From Actinomycetota bacterium (GTDB taxonomy: Bacteria; Actinomycetota; Actinomycetes; S36-B12), in assembly GCA_030645615.1 (NCBI GenBank), contig JAUSNB010000005.1:62001-126000 (forward strand): 64,000 bases of DNA, written 5' to 3'. Of the stretch, positions 33,207 through 42,002 are shown one piece after another. The first letter of the stretch is position 1. Every line of letters begins with the position of its first letter. The notes under the pieces were generated by a model that searched no databases, was not told where the DNA came from, and worked only from the letters and a program-made list of their open reading frames with translations. A program made the position numbers and the translations under genes.

Positions 33207-34053
33207 CGTCCTCCACGTATCCCTCCAGTGGCTGGATCAGAATGCCGCCGTCCACAGGGAGCAGGACCCCGGTCACCGAGGACGCGAGCGGCGAAGCAAG
33301 GAAGTGCACCGCTCGGGCGACATCGTCGGGCTCCACTAGACGACCCAACGGGGTGTGCTGCGCGATTCCTGCCCATTGATCCGCCACGTCGATGCCGTCC
33401 TCGGCGCCCTCGGAAATCAGGGACAGCGCCCCCTCGGTGATCGAAGCTCCTGGGCATACCGCATTGACCCGGATCCCTGACCGGCCCAACTCCATGGCCA
33501 TGGTCTTGGTCAGCCCGGCGACCGCGTGCTTGGACGTCGTGTAGTGGCTCAGGCCGGGCGCCGAGGGCTGGAGGGCGTCGACGGAGGCGATATTCACGAT
33601 AACTGTCGGGTGCCCCGGGCTGCTGGTGGCGGCGAACTTCTGACTCATGAGGTACGTGCCGGTGACATTGACACGCAGGATGCGCTCGAACTCAGTCATC
33701 GACATCGCTGGGATCAGGACGTTCGAGAAGACGCCGGCGTTGTTGACCAGGATCGAAGGACCCGAGTGCTCGCCGATAGACGCGAAGTAGTCAGCGACGC
33801 CGGCCTCGTCGGTGATGTCGAGCTCATGGCTCGTAACGGTGCCGCGGTAACCCCGCTGCGTCGCCATCTCGGCTAGGCCCTGTGCAGTCGCGTGGACGGC
33901 ATCCGCGTTTCGGTCGACGAGGTGGACCTGCGCCCCGGCCTCGACGAGCCGAGTGGCGATGGCGCGCCCGAATCCCTGTGCGCCTCCGGTCACTGTCGCG
34001 CAGTAGGTATCGAGCCTTGCGAGGTCCTCGAACGCCAGCGGCGGGGCATTCAT
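33193..34053 (-). CDS. Short-chain dehydrogenase/reductase
   Basis: A 286-residue classical SDR. NAD(P)-binding TGGAQGFGRAIA (TGxxxGxG) near 21, NNAGV near 104, catalytic Ser in IASVDA and YTTSKHA (YxxxK) near 172, then CPGASIT. The acidic residue after strand 2 (VDRN) favours NAD(H). It would oxidise a hydroxyl group of a pathway intermediate. Overlaps the amidohydrolase gene by 4 bp. Confidence 0.9.
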   Translation of the reverse strand: MNAPPLAFEDLARLDTYCATVTGGAQGFGRAIATRLVEAGAQVHLVDRNADAVHATAQGLAEMATQRGYRGTVTSHELDITDEAGVADYFASIGEHSGPSILVNNAGVFSNVLIPAMSMTEFERILRVNVTGTYLMSQKFAATSSPGHPTVIVNIASVDALQPSAPGLSHYTTSKHAVAGLTKTMAMELGRSGIRVNAVCPGASITEGALSLISEGAEDGIDVADQWAGIAQHTPLGRLVEPDDVARAVHFLASPLASSVTGVLLPVDGGILIQPLEGYVEDDDGH

Positions 34054-35396
34054 GCGCTACCCCCGCGTGCGGGCAGGGCAGGCGCGCCCTGAGGTCCCGG
34101 ACGGTAGACATCGTCGACGTACCGGCGGGCCGACTCACCTGCCATGCGACGTCGGGGCGCGTCGACTGGGCGCCATGGGTGCACGACCTGCCCGCCCTTG
34201 ATGATGGCGTTCAGGCGGCTCGGGTCTTGAAGGACACGGACATCGCGATCGGGCTCCCCGTTGATGAGCAGCAGGTCCGCGAACCGCCCCTCTGTCAGCG
34301 TGCCGACGCTGCCCGCATGCCTCGGGCAGGCGGCAGCGGCGTTGCGCGTCATGCACAGCAGCGCTTCGTGGTCGCGCATGCCGAGGTAGTCGACGAAGAT
34401 CTGGAGTTCGCGTGCATGCCACGCTCCGTAGGGCGTCATGCCGAAGCCCGATTCGGATCCCGCGATCATGGTCACTCCCGCATCGCGAGCACGGCGGAGT
34501 ACGTCAACTGCCGCGTCGAGCTCGTTCTTGACGCCGTCGAGCATCGCCGCGGTGTAGTACCCCGGTGTGGCCTCGAGAGTGTTCATCAGGAGGGTAAGTG
34601 CGGGCAGGATCGGAATGTGATGCTCGACAACCCGATCCAGGGTCACCTGATCCATGTAGGAGGCGTGCATGATCCAGTCGACGCCGGCATCCACGGCCAG
34701 CGAGACCGACTGGCGACTGCGGGCATGCACGGTGACGGGTCGGCCAAGGGAATGCGCCTCGGACACGGCCAGGTTGAGCTCCTCGAGCGACATTGCCGCA
34801 TACTCCGTCGTGCCGGGACCGGAGATCGCCACCTTGATCAGGTCGACGCCATCCTTGACGTCTCGGCGGATCTCCTGCCGGATGTCATCGAGGCTGGTAA
34901 CGAGGGCCCCGTAACTCTGGTCGAGTTCGCCGACCCACGCAGGCAGGGTGTTGCCGATGCCTTGCTGAGTCGACATCTGCCGGCCCGCAACAGAGAACCT
35001 TGGTCCCTGCACTAGCCCTGCATCGATGGCGTCGCGCACGGCTAACGCAATCCCCCGCGGTCCGCCCGGGTCCGTGGCTGAAGTGACTCCCGCCAGCAGG
35101 ACCTTCTCGGCGTCGACGGCCGCACGAATGGCCCGATGCCCCATGGGCGAATAGATCTGGAGCTCCTCCTCGGTTCGGGCCTCACCGAAGCTGATATGCA
35201 TGTGCGCGTCGATCAGGCCCGGCATTATCGTCAGACCGGTCGCATCGATCACCGTGGCCGCGCGCGCGTCCAAGGGGACGTCCTCGGCCCGTCCCGCCCA
35301 AGCGATGTGCTCGCCCTCAATGAGCACCGCCCCACGCTCGATGACGGTCTCGTCCACGCACGTCAGGAGGCGGCCGCCAGTGACCAGGGTGCTCAT
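34050..35396 (-). CDS. Amidohydrolase family protein (imidazolonepropionase/prolidase-like)
   Basis: A 448-residue metal-dependent TIM-barrel hydrolase. Metal ligands: HMH in GLIDAHMHISFGEA near 65, the bridging Lys in VDLIKVAISG, His in VTVHARSRQS and MHASY, and the Asp region near GSESGFG. The C-terminal beta-sandwich ends with TEGRFADLLLINGEP. Relatives hydrolyse cyclic amides, Xaa-Pro or Xaa-Arg peptides. No signal peptide. Overlaps both neighbours by 4 bp. Confidence 0.88.
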   Translation of the reverse strand: MSTLVTGGRLLTCVDETVIERGAVLIEGEHIAWAGRAEDVPLDARAATVIDATGLTIMPGLIDAHMHISFGEARTEEELQIYSPMGHRAIRAAVDAEKVLLAGVTSATDPGGPRGIALAVRDAIDAGLVQGPRFSVAGRQMSTQQGIGNTLPAWVGELDQSYGALVTSLDDIRQEIRRDVKDGVDLIKVAISGPGTTEYAAMSLEELNLAVSEAHSLGRPVTVHARSRQSVSLAVDAGVDWIMHASYMDQVTLDRVVEHHIPILPALTLLMNTLEATPGYYTAAMLDGVKNELDAAVDVLRRARDAGVTMIAGSESGFGMTPYGAWHARELQIFVDYLGMRDHEALLCMTRNAAAACPRHAGSVGTLTEGRFADLLLINGEPDRDVRVLQDPSRLNAIIKGGQVVHPWRPVDAPRRRMAGESARRYVDDVYRPGPQGAPALPARGGSA

Positions 35397-36280
35397 TCGG
35401 TTGGAGATCCCGTCGGCACCAGCGGGAAGTACTCGCCACCCATCCGATCGCCCGGCCGGAGCCCGAGCTCCTCGTCCGTGTAGTTGAAGTCGTACCGGCG
35501 CTCACCCATCCAAACGGTGCCATCGGCCACGTAGCGGATGACGTGGGCGCGCCGCGGGTGCTCCGAGACGTTGGGGCCTGAAGAATGCCAGGTAAGGGAG
35601 TGATGGAAAGAGACCTCGCCGGCCTTCATCGCGATCACGTCGGTTTCCATACCCTCGGCAACCGGGTCGCCAATGGCGCCCATGGAGCTCGGTCGTCGCT
35701 CTCGCAGGTATGTGGCACCAGTCCCGAACACAGCGGGCAGGTACTCCCCGCGCAGGTGGCTACCCCTTGCCATCTGCATGGCGCCATTGGGGATGTCGAC
35801 GTCGTCGAGGGCAATCCAGGCGGTGACGGCGTTGGGCTGGGCGAGTGGCCAATAGGAGTAGTCCTGATGCCACCGAAGCGCGCCGCCCTTCCCCGGCTCC
35901 TTGAACAGCGCATTGTCCTCAAGCAGGCGAACAGCGTTGGCGCCGATCAACTGCGAGGCCCACCCAGCCAGCGTCGGCTCAAAGGCCACCGCGCGGAAGG
36001 CGGGGTCGGCACGCCAGAGATTGAACAGAAAGCCCACGGACTTACCGGGCTCGAGGGGTGCGCCCCCCTCGGCCTCCGGCCAATTCTCCTTGTCCAGTAG
36101 GTCGGCTGCGTCTCCACGCGCCCGGGCGACGTCGAGGCGATCTCGCAGCACCTCTACCTGACTGTCGGTGAGCACCCGACCCGGGCGGAGGAAGCCGTTG
36201 AGGCTGAACTCGAAGATCTCGTCCGCCGTCAGGGCCGTGGTCCGAGGAGCGGCCACCCACTCCTCGCTGGATGCATCCAT
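35393..36280 (-). CDS. Phytanoyl-CoA dioxygenase family (Fe(II)/2-oxoglutarate) oxygenase
   Basis: A 295-residue PhyH-like oxygenase. The HxD iron motif is RWHQDYSYWPL near 140, the distal His lies in VSFHHSLTWHSSGPN near 222, and the 2-oxoglutarate-binding Arg follows in RRAHVIRYV. It hydroxylates an aliphatic C-H, probably the first or second step on the imported compound. First gene of the minus-strand operon, read from the divergent promoter. Confidence 0.87.
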   Translation of the reverse strand: MDASSEEWVAAPRTTALTADEIFEFSLNGFLRPGRVLTDSQVEVLRDRLDVARARGDAADLLDKENWPEAEGGAPLEPGKSVGFLFNLWRADPAFRAVAFEPTLAGWASQLIGANAVRLLEDNALFKEPGKGGALRWHQDYSYWPLAQPNAVTAWIALDDVDIPNGAMQMARGSHLRGEYLPAVFGTGATYLRERRPSSMGAIGDPVAEGMETDVIAMKAGEVSFHHSLTWHSSGPNVSEHPRRAHVIRYVADGTVWMGERRYDFNYTDEELGLRPGDRMGGEYFPLVPTGSPTE

Positions 36281-36405
36281 AGGAGACCCTTCTTGTCGGA
36301 TCGGAAGTTATCGGGTAAGTTATACGAGAATTTATATATCGTCAATGTCCGTGCCCAAATCGTGACCTCCCCAACCAGGAAGTCCACCCAGCCCAGGGAG
36401 CGCCC
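36281..36405. promoter_or_regulatory. Divergent AT-rich promoter region of the catabolic island
   Basis: A 125-bp gap between the start codons of the two divergent arms. Around 36310-36348 the base composition drops to AT-rich, with TTATACGAGAATTTATATAT followed by CGTC. On the minus strand TTGACG and TATAAC could be -35 and -10 boxes. Half-sites ACGA and TCGT, 11 bp apart, form a weak inverted repeat that could bind the GntR protein encoded at 28241. Confidence 0.55.
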
Positions 36406-36831
36406 GTGGATTCCGAAGACGCCGTCGAGTACGTCGTCCGAGCCGACCTGACTCCACGTGACGATGTCGCCGGAACAGCATTCGCGCACCTCGACGTGCG
36501 GACGCTCGTAGGTGCCGACCGCCAAGGATCCACTCAGGTGATGGTCGGCCAGACGATCTACCCCGCGGACGGAGGCACGCACGAACACCACTTGCACCCC
36601 GATGCCGAGGAGGTGGTGATCGTGACACGCGGAAGCGGCTGGCACCGAGTCGGAGACCACGTGTTTCGCATCAGCGACGGCGACGTCGTATTCGTCCCCC
36701 GCAACACCGCACACTCGGCGGGTGCGGACGGCCCGGAGGAGATGCACATCTTGTGGGTCCTGGGAGGAGCAGCTTCCCTCGCGATGGCCGGCTACGTGTC
36801 CGTGCCCGAGATTGACATCACGTCCTCATGA
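36406..36831 (+). CDS. Cupin-domain protein
   Basis: A 141-residue cupin with a complete metal site: HEHHLHPDAEEVVIVTRGSG (His, His, Glu) and PRNTAHSAG (late His). A free-standing double-stranded beta-helix protein of this kind may be a dioxygenase, an isomerase or a binding protein. GTG start at 36406 with CAGGGAG upstream. Overlaps the amidase gene by 4 bp (ATGA). Confidence 0.82.
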   Translation: MDSEDAVEYVVRADLTPRDDVAGTAFAHLDVRTLVGADRQGSTQVMVGQTIYPADGGTHEHHLHPDAEEVVIVTRGSGWHRVGDHVFRISDGDVVFVPRNTAHSAGADGPEEMHILWVLGGAASLAMAGYVSVPEIDITSS

Positions 36832-38306
36832 CACGAACAGCACTCCCCCTAGATCCCGCGCCCGGGATCACAGAACTCGGGAGCCAGCTCAGAGACCGCA
36901 CGACGACGCCCCTGCAGCTGGTCGCATCCTGCCTGGCCCGAATCGAGGCGATCGACGGCGATGTCGGCGCGTTCACCTGGCTGGACCCGACAGCCATGGA
37001 TCAGGCGGACGCACTCGGGCGCGAACTCGAGGCAGGGCGGTCACGCGGACCGCTCCACGGCATCCCCATTGGGATAAAGGAGCTCTTCGACGTCGTCGGC
37101 GCACCGACCACCTATGGCTCACTGGTACTTCCGGGTGTGCCAGCAGAGCTGGATGCAGAGCTGGTGCGGCGCCTGCGGGAGTCCGGGGCCGTCGTCATCG
37201 GCACGACCCGATCACACGAGTTCGGCTGGGGGATCACGACTCAGCACGCCTCTCGCGGGAGCACCCGCAACCCGTGGGATCTCGATCGCGTGCCCGGAGG
37301 ATCAAGCGGAGGCAGCGCCGCTGCCGTAGCCGCCGGGATGATTCCGTTGGCTGTTGCCAGCGACACAGGAGGGTCCATCCGCATTCCCTCGGCGTTCTGT
37401 GGCGTCGCTGGGATCAAGCCGTCATACGGTCGAATCTCCAAGGCCGGTGCCGTCTCCCTCGCACCCAGTTTCGACACGCCGGGCGTCATTGCTCCCAGGG
37501 TCCGCGACCTGCTTGACGCACTCCTGGCGGCGTCGGGCGTGGACCCAAACGATCCGGCCACCGTCATCGCCGAACTCGATCCGTTCACTCGCGAGGACGT
37601 CGAAAGGATGAACGACGCGGCCCGCCCGCCTCTTTCCCTGGCAGGCATCCGCGTCGGGTACTCCCCACAGCTCCTCGAACTCACCTCCGCAACGGACCGA
37701 GTCGGAGACTTCCTCGCTTCTCTCACCGCAGCTGGGGAGCTCGGCGCGGAGCTCGTCGAGTTGGCACTGCCACCCGCGGGAGACTTCAGGCGCGCGTTCG
37801 CAGTGATCCAGATGGCCGATGCTGTCACCGTTCACCGTGACGTTCTCGCCACCTACCCGACGCGGGCGCAAGACTACGGAATGGACATTCGCAGCCGGCT
37901 CGAAGCCGCTTCGGACGTCGACGTCTCGGCGCTTCTCGGCGCATTGGCGCAGGCTCGCCGCCTGCACGCAGCACTCCTCAGCGGCCTGCAAGGAGTCGAC
38001 GTGCTCTTGTCCCCCATCTCGACGGTCCCCCCACCCTTGTGCTCCGACCCCGACAACGTTCAGATCGACGGATCCTCCATTCCGCTGCGCGAAGCAGTCA
38101 TGGGACTAACCACCCCGCAGAACCTGACCGGGCTTCCGACCGTGGCATTCCCCTTCGGCCTTTCCGCCGACGGATTGCCCGTCGGCATTCAGGCGACTGC
38201 CGCAAAGGGAGGCGAGCTCATGGCCCTTCGCGTCGCCGCACAACTCGAAGTCCTGCCAGTCCCGCCCATCCGCCCAGACGAAGGTGAGCTCCCATGGCCA
38301 CGATGA
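36828..38306 (+). CDS. Amidase signature family hydrolase
   Basis: A 492-residue amidase with the full Ser-cisSer-Lys triad: Lys84 in IGIKELFDV, the cis-Ser in GGSSGGS (near 159-160) and nucleophile Ser183 in DTGGSIRIP. It cleaves a carboxamide. The length and C-terminal LTGLPTVAFPFG segment are normal for the family. It is followed by the alpha/beta hydrolase gene with a 13-bp overlap. Confidence 0.9.
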   Translation: MTRTALPLDPAPGITELGSQLRDRTTTPLQLVASCLARIEAIDGDVGAFTWLDPTAMDQADALGRELEAGRSRGPLHGIPIGIKELFDVVGAPTTYGSLVLPGVPAELDAELVRRLRESGAVVIGTTRSHEFGWGITTQHASRGSTRNPWDLDRVPGGSSGGSAAAVAAGMIPLAVASDTGGSIRIPSAFCGVAGIKPSYGRISKAGAVSLAPSFDTPGVIAPRVRDLLDALLAASGVDPNDPATVIAELDPFTREDVERMNDAARPPLSLAGIRVGYSPQLLELTSATDRVGDFLASLTAAGELGAELVELALPPAGDFRRAFAVIQMADAVTVHRDVLATYPTRAQDYGMDIRSRLEAASDVDVSALLGALAQARRLHAALLSGLQGVDVLLSPISTVPPPLCSDPDNVQIDGSSIPLREAVMGLTTPQNLTGLPTVAFPFGLSADGLPVGIQATAAKGGELMALRVAAQLEVLPVPPIRPDEGELPWPR

Positions 38307-39097
38307 CGACGAACTCCGGGGTATCCCTGGCCTTCGAGGAGTTCGGGGACCCGTCTGCTCCCCCGGTGATCTTCATCCGAGGAACAGGCGCCGCGGGCAA
38401 TCGCTGGATGCCACAGGTCGAGGCATACAAGGACCGGTACCGCTGCGTCATCTTTGACAGCCGGGGAGCCGGCGCCAGTTCGGCGCCACTCCCGCCGTAC
38501 ACCGTCCAGCTCATGGCCGACGACACGGTCGACCTGATGGATCACCTCGGCATCGAAAGCGCACACCTCTCTGGCTCCTCCTTAGGAGGCGCTATCGCAC
38601 TGCGCCTGGCCGCGCAGCATCCAGAACGCGCAATGACGCTGCAACTGCACTCGAGCTGGCTGGTCACGGACGGGTACGCGGAATACTCCTTGAACCTGCT
38701 GAAAACCCTCCTGCTCACCGGTGGCGTCGACTTCTACTACGAGGCAACGATCCCTCTGCTGTTCTCACCCCACTTCCTCGGCACCAAGTTCGACCAGATA
38801 GCGGGAATCCTTGACGGGATGAAGCGGGCAGCAGCTCCCCTCGACGGTCTCTTGGGTCAAGTCGAGGCAAACCTCACCCACGATGGCCGAGACGATGCCG
38901 CCGCGGTTCGACTCCCCACGCTGATCACGGTCGGCGAACTGGACCTCCTGCTGCCGGTCTCCGAATCCCAACGCCTACACGACGCTATTGCGGGCTCGGA
39001 GTTCCATGTGTTCCCCGGAGGGGGGCATTTGGTCACCATGGAGTCTGCACCAGAATTCAACAGGCTCACACTGGACTGGCTCGACGGCAAGTCCTAG
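38294..39097 (+). CDS. Alpha/beta hydrolase
   Basis: A 267-residue alpha/beta-hydrolase. The nucleophile elbow is GSSLGG (Ser96), the acid lies in VGELDLLLPV near 218, and the His is in GGGHLVTME near 250; the oxyanion region FIRGTGAAG replaces the usual HG. A group with DSRGAGASS following strand 4 includes C-C bond hydrolases and lactonases. It is the last gene of the plus-strand arm of the island. Confidence 0.88.
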   Translation: MATMTTNSGVSLAFEEFGDPSAPPVIFIRGTGAAGNRWMPQVEAYKDRYRCVIFDSRGAGASSAPLPPYTVQLMADDTVDLMDHLGIESAHLSGSSLGGAIALRLAAQHPERAMTLQLHSSWLVTDGYAEYSLNLLKTLLLTGGVDFYYEATIPLLFSPHFLGTKFDQIAGILDGMKRAAAPLDGLLGQVEANLTHDGRDDAAAVRLPTLITVGELDLLLPVSESQRLHDAIAGSEFHVFPGGGHLVTMESAPEFNRLTLDWLDGKS

Positions 39098-39475
39098 TCG
39101 CACCTGCCGGACCATGGCGCCCCCATCACCGCCGACGACGATCTGACGCCCTCGGCCATTAGTCTGTTGCACGGCTAAGTGCCAACACAACTTGGTCGAG
39201 CGCGCGTAAGAGTGCGGACTGAACGGACTGGGCCTGGGCCTCGGAGGCGTATGTCGCACCTGACGCCTCGGCGACGTGAGTTGATGCATGCACCGGTCGT
39301 GTCGGGACTACCGCTGCTCGCGATCGCGATGCAGAGGCAGAACCTCGCCCAGTCCTTCCGCGGCGGCTCGTCCTCGACCCGCGGCGGCGCCTGCATAGGT
39401 CCGTACGACCTCCGACAGACCTGCCCGGTTCGGTTCACGTGACGCGTGGTGGACCGCAAGAACTAGCATGCTTGC
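39098..39475. other. 378-bp intergenic region without a recognisable feature
   Basis: The sequence between the hydrolase and methyltransferase genes has no frame with protein-like composition and no cassette repeat core. Nothing could be assigned. Confidence 0.5.
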
Positions 39476-40327
39476 GTGAGCGAACCTCCCAACGAGAAGG
39501 CTGTCCAGGCGGCACGCATGTTCGATGTCCTTTCGACCTCGTATGACGCCGTGGGTGTGGACTTCTTCGGTCCCATTGCCGACCAACTCGTCGGCCACTT
39601 GTCGCCGGCTCGCGGCGAGTCCCTCATCGACATCGGCTGCGGCAAGGGCCAAGTCCTCATCCGCGCGGCCAAGCACGTCGGGCAGACGGCACGTCTGATG
39701 GGCATCGACGTGTCGCCGGGGATGCTCGACCAGGCACGCGCCGTGCTCGACCGGGCCGGGCTAGCCCGAGTTGAGCTTCGCGAGATGGACGCCCAGGACC
39801 CCCACCTTGACGGTGAGCTCTTCGACATCGTCGCATCCTCGCTTGTGCTGTTCTTCATTCCCGACCCGGTGCGGGCCCTGGGCTCGTGGCGCACGTTGCT
39901 TGCCCCTGCCGGGCGAATCGGGATCACGACGTTTGGTGGGCGTGACCCGCGGTGGGAAGAGGTCGACTCCGTATTCACCCCCTACCTGCCTGCCGGGATG
40001 CTTGACGCCCGCACGAGTGGAGCCAACGGGCCGTTCGCGTCAGACGACGGCGTTGCCGGGCTGTTCCGCGAAGCTGGCTTCTCCAGCGTCCAGACGTGGA
40101 ATACCGACGTCGACGTGACGTTGACGGATGCCGCGCATTGGCGCACCTGGACCATGTCGGTTGGCCAGCGAGCCATGTGGGAAGCAGTCCCGGCCGACAA
40201 GGTGGCAGAGGTCCAGGAACACGCAACGGAACGACTCAGCAACTGCATCGGCGACGACGGACAGATCCACCTCACCCAGACCATTCGCACAACCCTTGCG
40301 GGGGTCACCCCGGGTTCAGCGGAGTGA
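39476..40327 (+). CDS. Class I SAM-dependent methyltransferase
   Basis: A 283-residue methyltransferase: motif I LIDIGCGKGQV near 62, acidic residue closing strand 2 in GIDVSPGML, motif II ELFDIVASSLVLFFI, and DPVRALGSWRTLLAPAGRIGI. The Methyltransf_11/25 fold is clear, the substrate is not. GTG start. It ends 6 bp before the left end of cassette repeat copy 2 but runs toward it on the plus strand, unlike the cassette genes. Confidence 0.85.
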   Translation: MSEPPNEKAVQAARMFDVLSTSYDAVGVDFFGPIADQLVGHLSPARGESLIDIGCGKGQVLIRAAKHVGQTARLMGIDVSPGMLDQARAVLDRAGLARVELREMDAQDPHLDGELFDIVASSLVLFFIPDPVRALGSWRTLLAPAGRIGITTFGGRDPRWEEVDSVFTPYLPAGMLDARTSGANGPFASDDGVAGLFREAGFSSVQTWNTDVDVTLTDAAHWRTWTMSVGQRAMWEAVPADKVAEVQEHATERLSNCIGDDGQIHLTQTIRTTLAGVTPGSAE

Positions 40328-40333
40328 CCTACC

Positions 40334-40633
40334 AACTTGCGAGGTACCGGGAGGCCTCACACCGTTGATTGGGTATGCCGTCGAAACGACCGACCGCGCG
40401 AATCAGTTGCCGCGGACCCCCGTCACGACGAAGGGCCCCTGATTTCTCAGGGACCCTCGGTCGTATCGAACGCTCAACTAGTTGAGCGTTCGATTTGGTA
40501 GCGGGGAGAAACTGAGGATGCACGATCACCGGGTTGCGAACCACGCGAGTTACCCTCACAAACAGCCACTTCTGCACCCCCCCCCTCTGCACTCCCCCGG
40601 GGGTGCAAGCCTGCACCCCCCTCGCACACTTTC
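40334..40633. repeat. Cassette repeat, copy 2
   Basis: A full-length 300-bp copy. Left end AACTTGCGAGGTACCGGGAG, stem-loop GGGCCCCTGA/TCAGGGACCC near 40433-40462, second palindrome with arms GAACGCTCAAC and GTTGAGCGTTC (both arms changed relative to other copies, keeping pairing), core GGTAGCGGGGAGAAACTGAG, and right end CTCGCACACTTTC. The right end is 14 bp from the stop of the HEPN gene. Confidence 0.9.
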
Positions 40634-40647
40634 ATACCGACCCGCCT

Positions 40648-41070
40648 TCAGCGTTCGATCTCTTGCCGGGCTCGGGCAGCCAGCTTCGTAGCCCACTGAA
40701 CGGCCTGCCGCGCTGTCGGTGCTGGGACGACGGTGATCCCGTAGTGCGCCTGGTCCTTGAGGTCGATCAGACGCGTGAACGTGGTGGCGAGATTCTTGCC
40801 GTCGGGCGTCGCCTGTTGAAGAAGGTCGGCGGCGGCACGGTGGTCGTCACCTCGATGGACCTGTCCAAGCCGATATGCGCAGATCGCGTCGGACGCTGCG
40901 ATACCAGCGAGCACGGCCAAGGCGGCCGCGACGCCCGGCATCTCCGAACGCCGTTCCTCAGCCAGTACGAGATCAGCCACCTCGAGATATGCCTGCGCCG
41001 CACGAAGGCGCGTACGGCCGTCTTCCCGCGTGGCCGGCCGCGTTCGCGACTGCCTAGCCACCGCCACCAT
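40648..41070 (-). CDS. HEPN-type toxin partner of an MNT/HEPN module
   Basis: A 140-residue all-helical protein with the layout of small actinobacterial HEPN-like proteins: RAAQAYLEVADLVLAEE, AGIAASDAICAYRLGQ, and TRLIDLKDQAHYGI, where the polar DLKDQAHYG segment takes the place of the RX4-6H active site. It overlaps the nucleotidyltransferase gene by 17 bp. In characterised MNT/HEPN pairs the nucleotidyltransferase AMPylates the HEPN RNase and so neutralises it. The strict HEPN motif is not perfect, so RNase activity is an inference. Confidence 0.65.
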   Translation of the reverse strand: MVAVARQSRTRPATREDGRTRLRAAQAYLEVADLVLAEERRSEMPGVAAALAVLAGIAASDAICAYRLGQVHRGDDHRAAADLLQQATPDGKNLATTFTRLIDLKDQAHYGITVVPAPTARQAVQWATKLAARARQEIER

Positions 41071-41776
41071 CCCCCGTCGCCCACAGCGACATCGCGCGGG
41101 AGGCCTTCAGCTCGATGCCGTCGCGTCGCACCTCATCGAGTAGGCGCCGGTGTTCAGCCGTTGCGCGCCGCCACTCGAAGAACCCCAGAGCGACCACTTG
41201 CAGCCGGTTGCCCGTCCACGCCTCCACCCTCCCCCGCAACCGGTCGACCTGGGCCTCCCACCGCTGCCCGGCATCACGCTCCTCGGATACGAGCAGCGCC
41301 TGCCCCAAGAAGTCCGACACTTCAGCGCGCAGGCTCGCACTCATCCGAGGCGGTCGCTTGTCACCTGGGAACGGGGGGTGCACCAGCAGCAGGTCAATGT
41401 CACTGGCTTCGTTACCGTCTCCACGCGCAGCGGACCCGAACACGGCCGCATATAGCGGTGCCGGCCGCCATCCGGCCAACTCATCGCGGAACCGCCGCCA
41501 CAACTCGTTTCGCAGATCGGCCAGCCTCACCGCCACATCGGCCGCGATGTGGTCACGGTTCAGCTCGTACACCTGATTGCGACCCATCACGGTGGCGCGG
41601 ACGATGCCCTGCTCAACCAGCCGGGCCAGAGCCCGACGGATCCCGATCTCCGACCCACGCACCGCCAACTCGGCAACCTGCCCTACCGTCAGCGGACGAC
41701 CGGCAGTCGCGAGCACAGCCAGTACCGGCCCATCCAGCGTAGGCGTCACCGTCCGAGTCGGATCAGACACGTCCAT
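41054..41776 (-). CDS. HTH-nucleotidyltransferase (MNT) antitoxin-like protein
   Basis: A 240-residue protein: N-terminal winged helix (LTVGQVAELAVRGSEIGIRRALARLVEQG, about 25-75) and a minimal nucleotidyltransferase domain with AVFGSAARGDGNEASDIDLLLV (GSxxxG...DxD) near 110-131. MNT domains of this kind modify their HEPN partner. The start at ATG 41776 follows closely a TTGCTA / TATACT promoter on the minus strand (18-bp spacer), so the mRNA is probably leaderless. It is the first gene of the two-gene module. Confidence 0.8.
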   Translation of the reverse strand: MDVSDPTRTVTPTLDGPVLAVLATAGRPLTVGQVAELAVRGSEIGIRRALARLVEQGIVRATVMGRNQVYELNRDHIAADVAVRLADLRNELWRRFRDELAGWRPAPLYAAVFGSAARGDGNEASDIDLLLVHPPFPGDKRPPRMSASLRAEVSDFLGQALLVSEERDAGQRWEAQVDRLRGRVEAWTGNRLQVVALGFFEWRRATAEHRRLLDEVRRDGIELKASRAMSLWATGDGGGG

Positions 41777-42002
41777 GTACAAAAGTATAGGTACGTATCT
41801 AATTCGATAGCAACTGACTAGCCGCACCTGTGAGTGCAATCGCTCATTGCCCTTCAACAGTCCCGCGGCCGTCCTCGGTTCCAGCGCACAAGCACCAGCC
41901 CAAGCGGCCCGGCGTCAGGGTTCAGTCGCCGGCCGGCGTGGACATGCCCGAACGCAGACGACATCGGGCTGGGCCTCGATCTCGGCCATTCGAAATTGGG
42001 CA

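Noticed and set aside
40334-40633. A conserved open frame across repeat copies (minus strand, VQKWLFVRVTRVVRNPVIVHP...)
   Set aside because: The reading is shared because the DNA repeat is shared. It has no consistent start, several copies break the frame, and changes follow hairpin pairing, not codon position.
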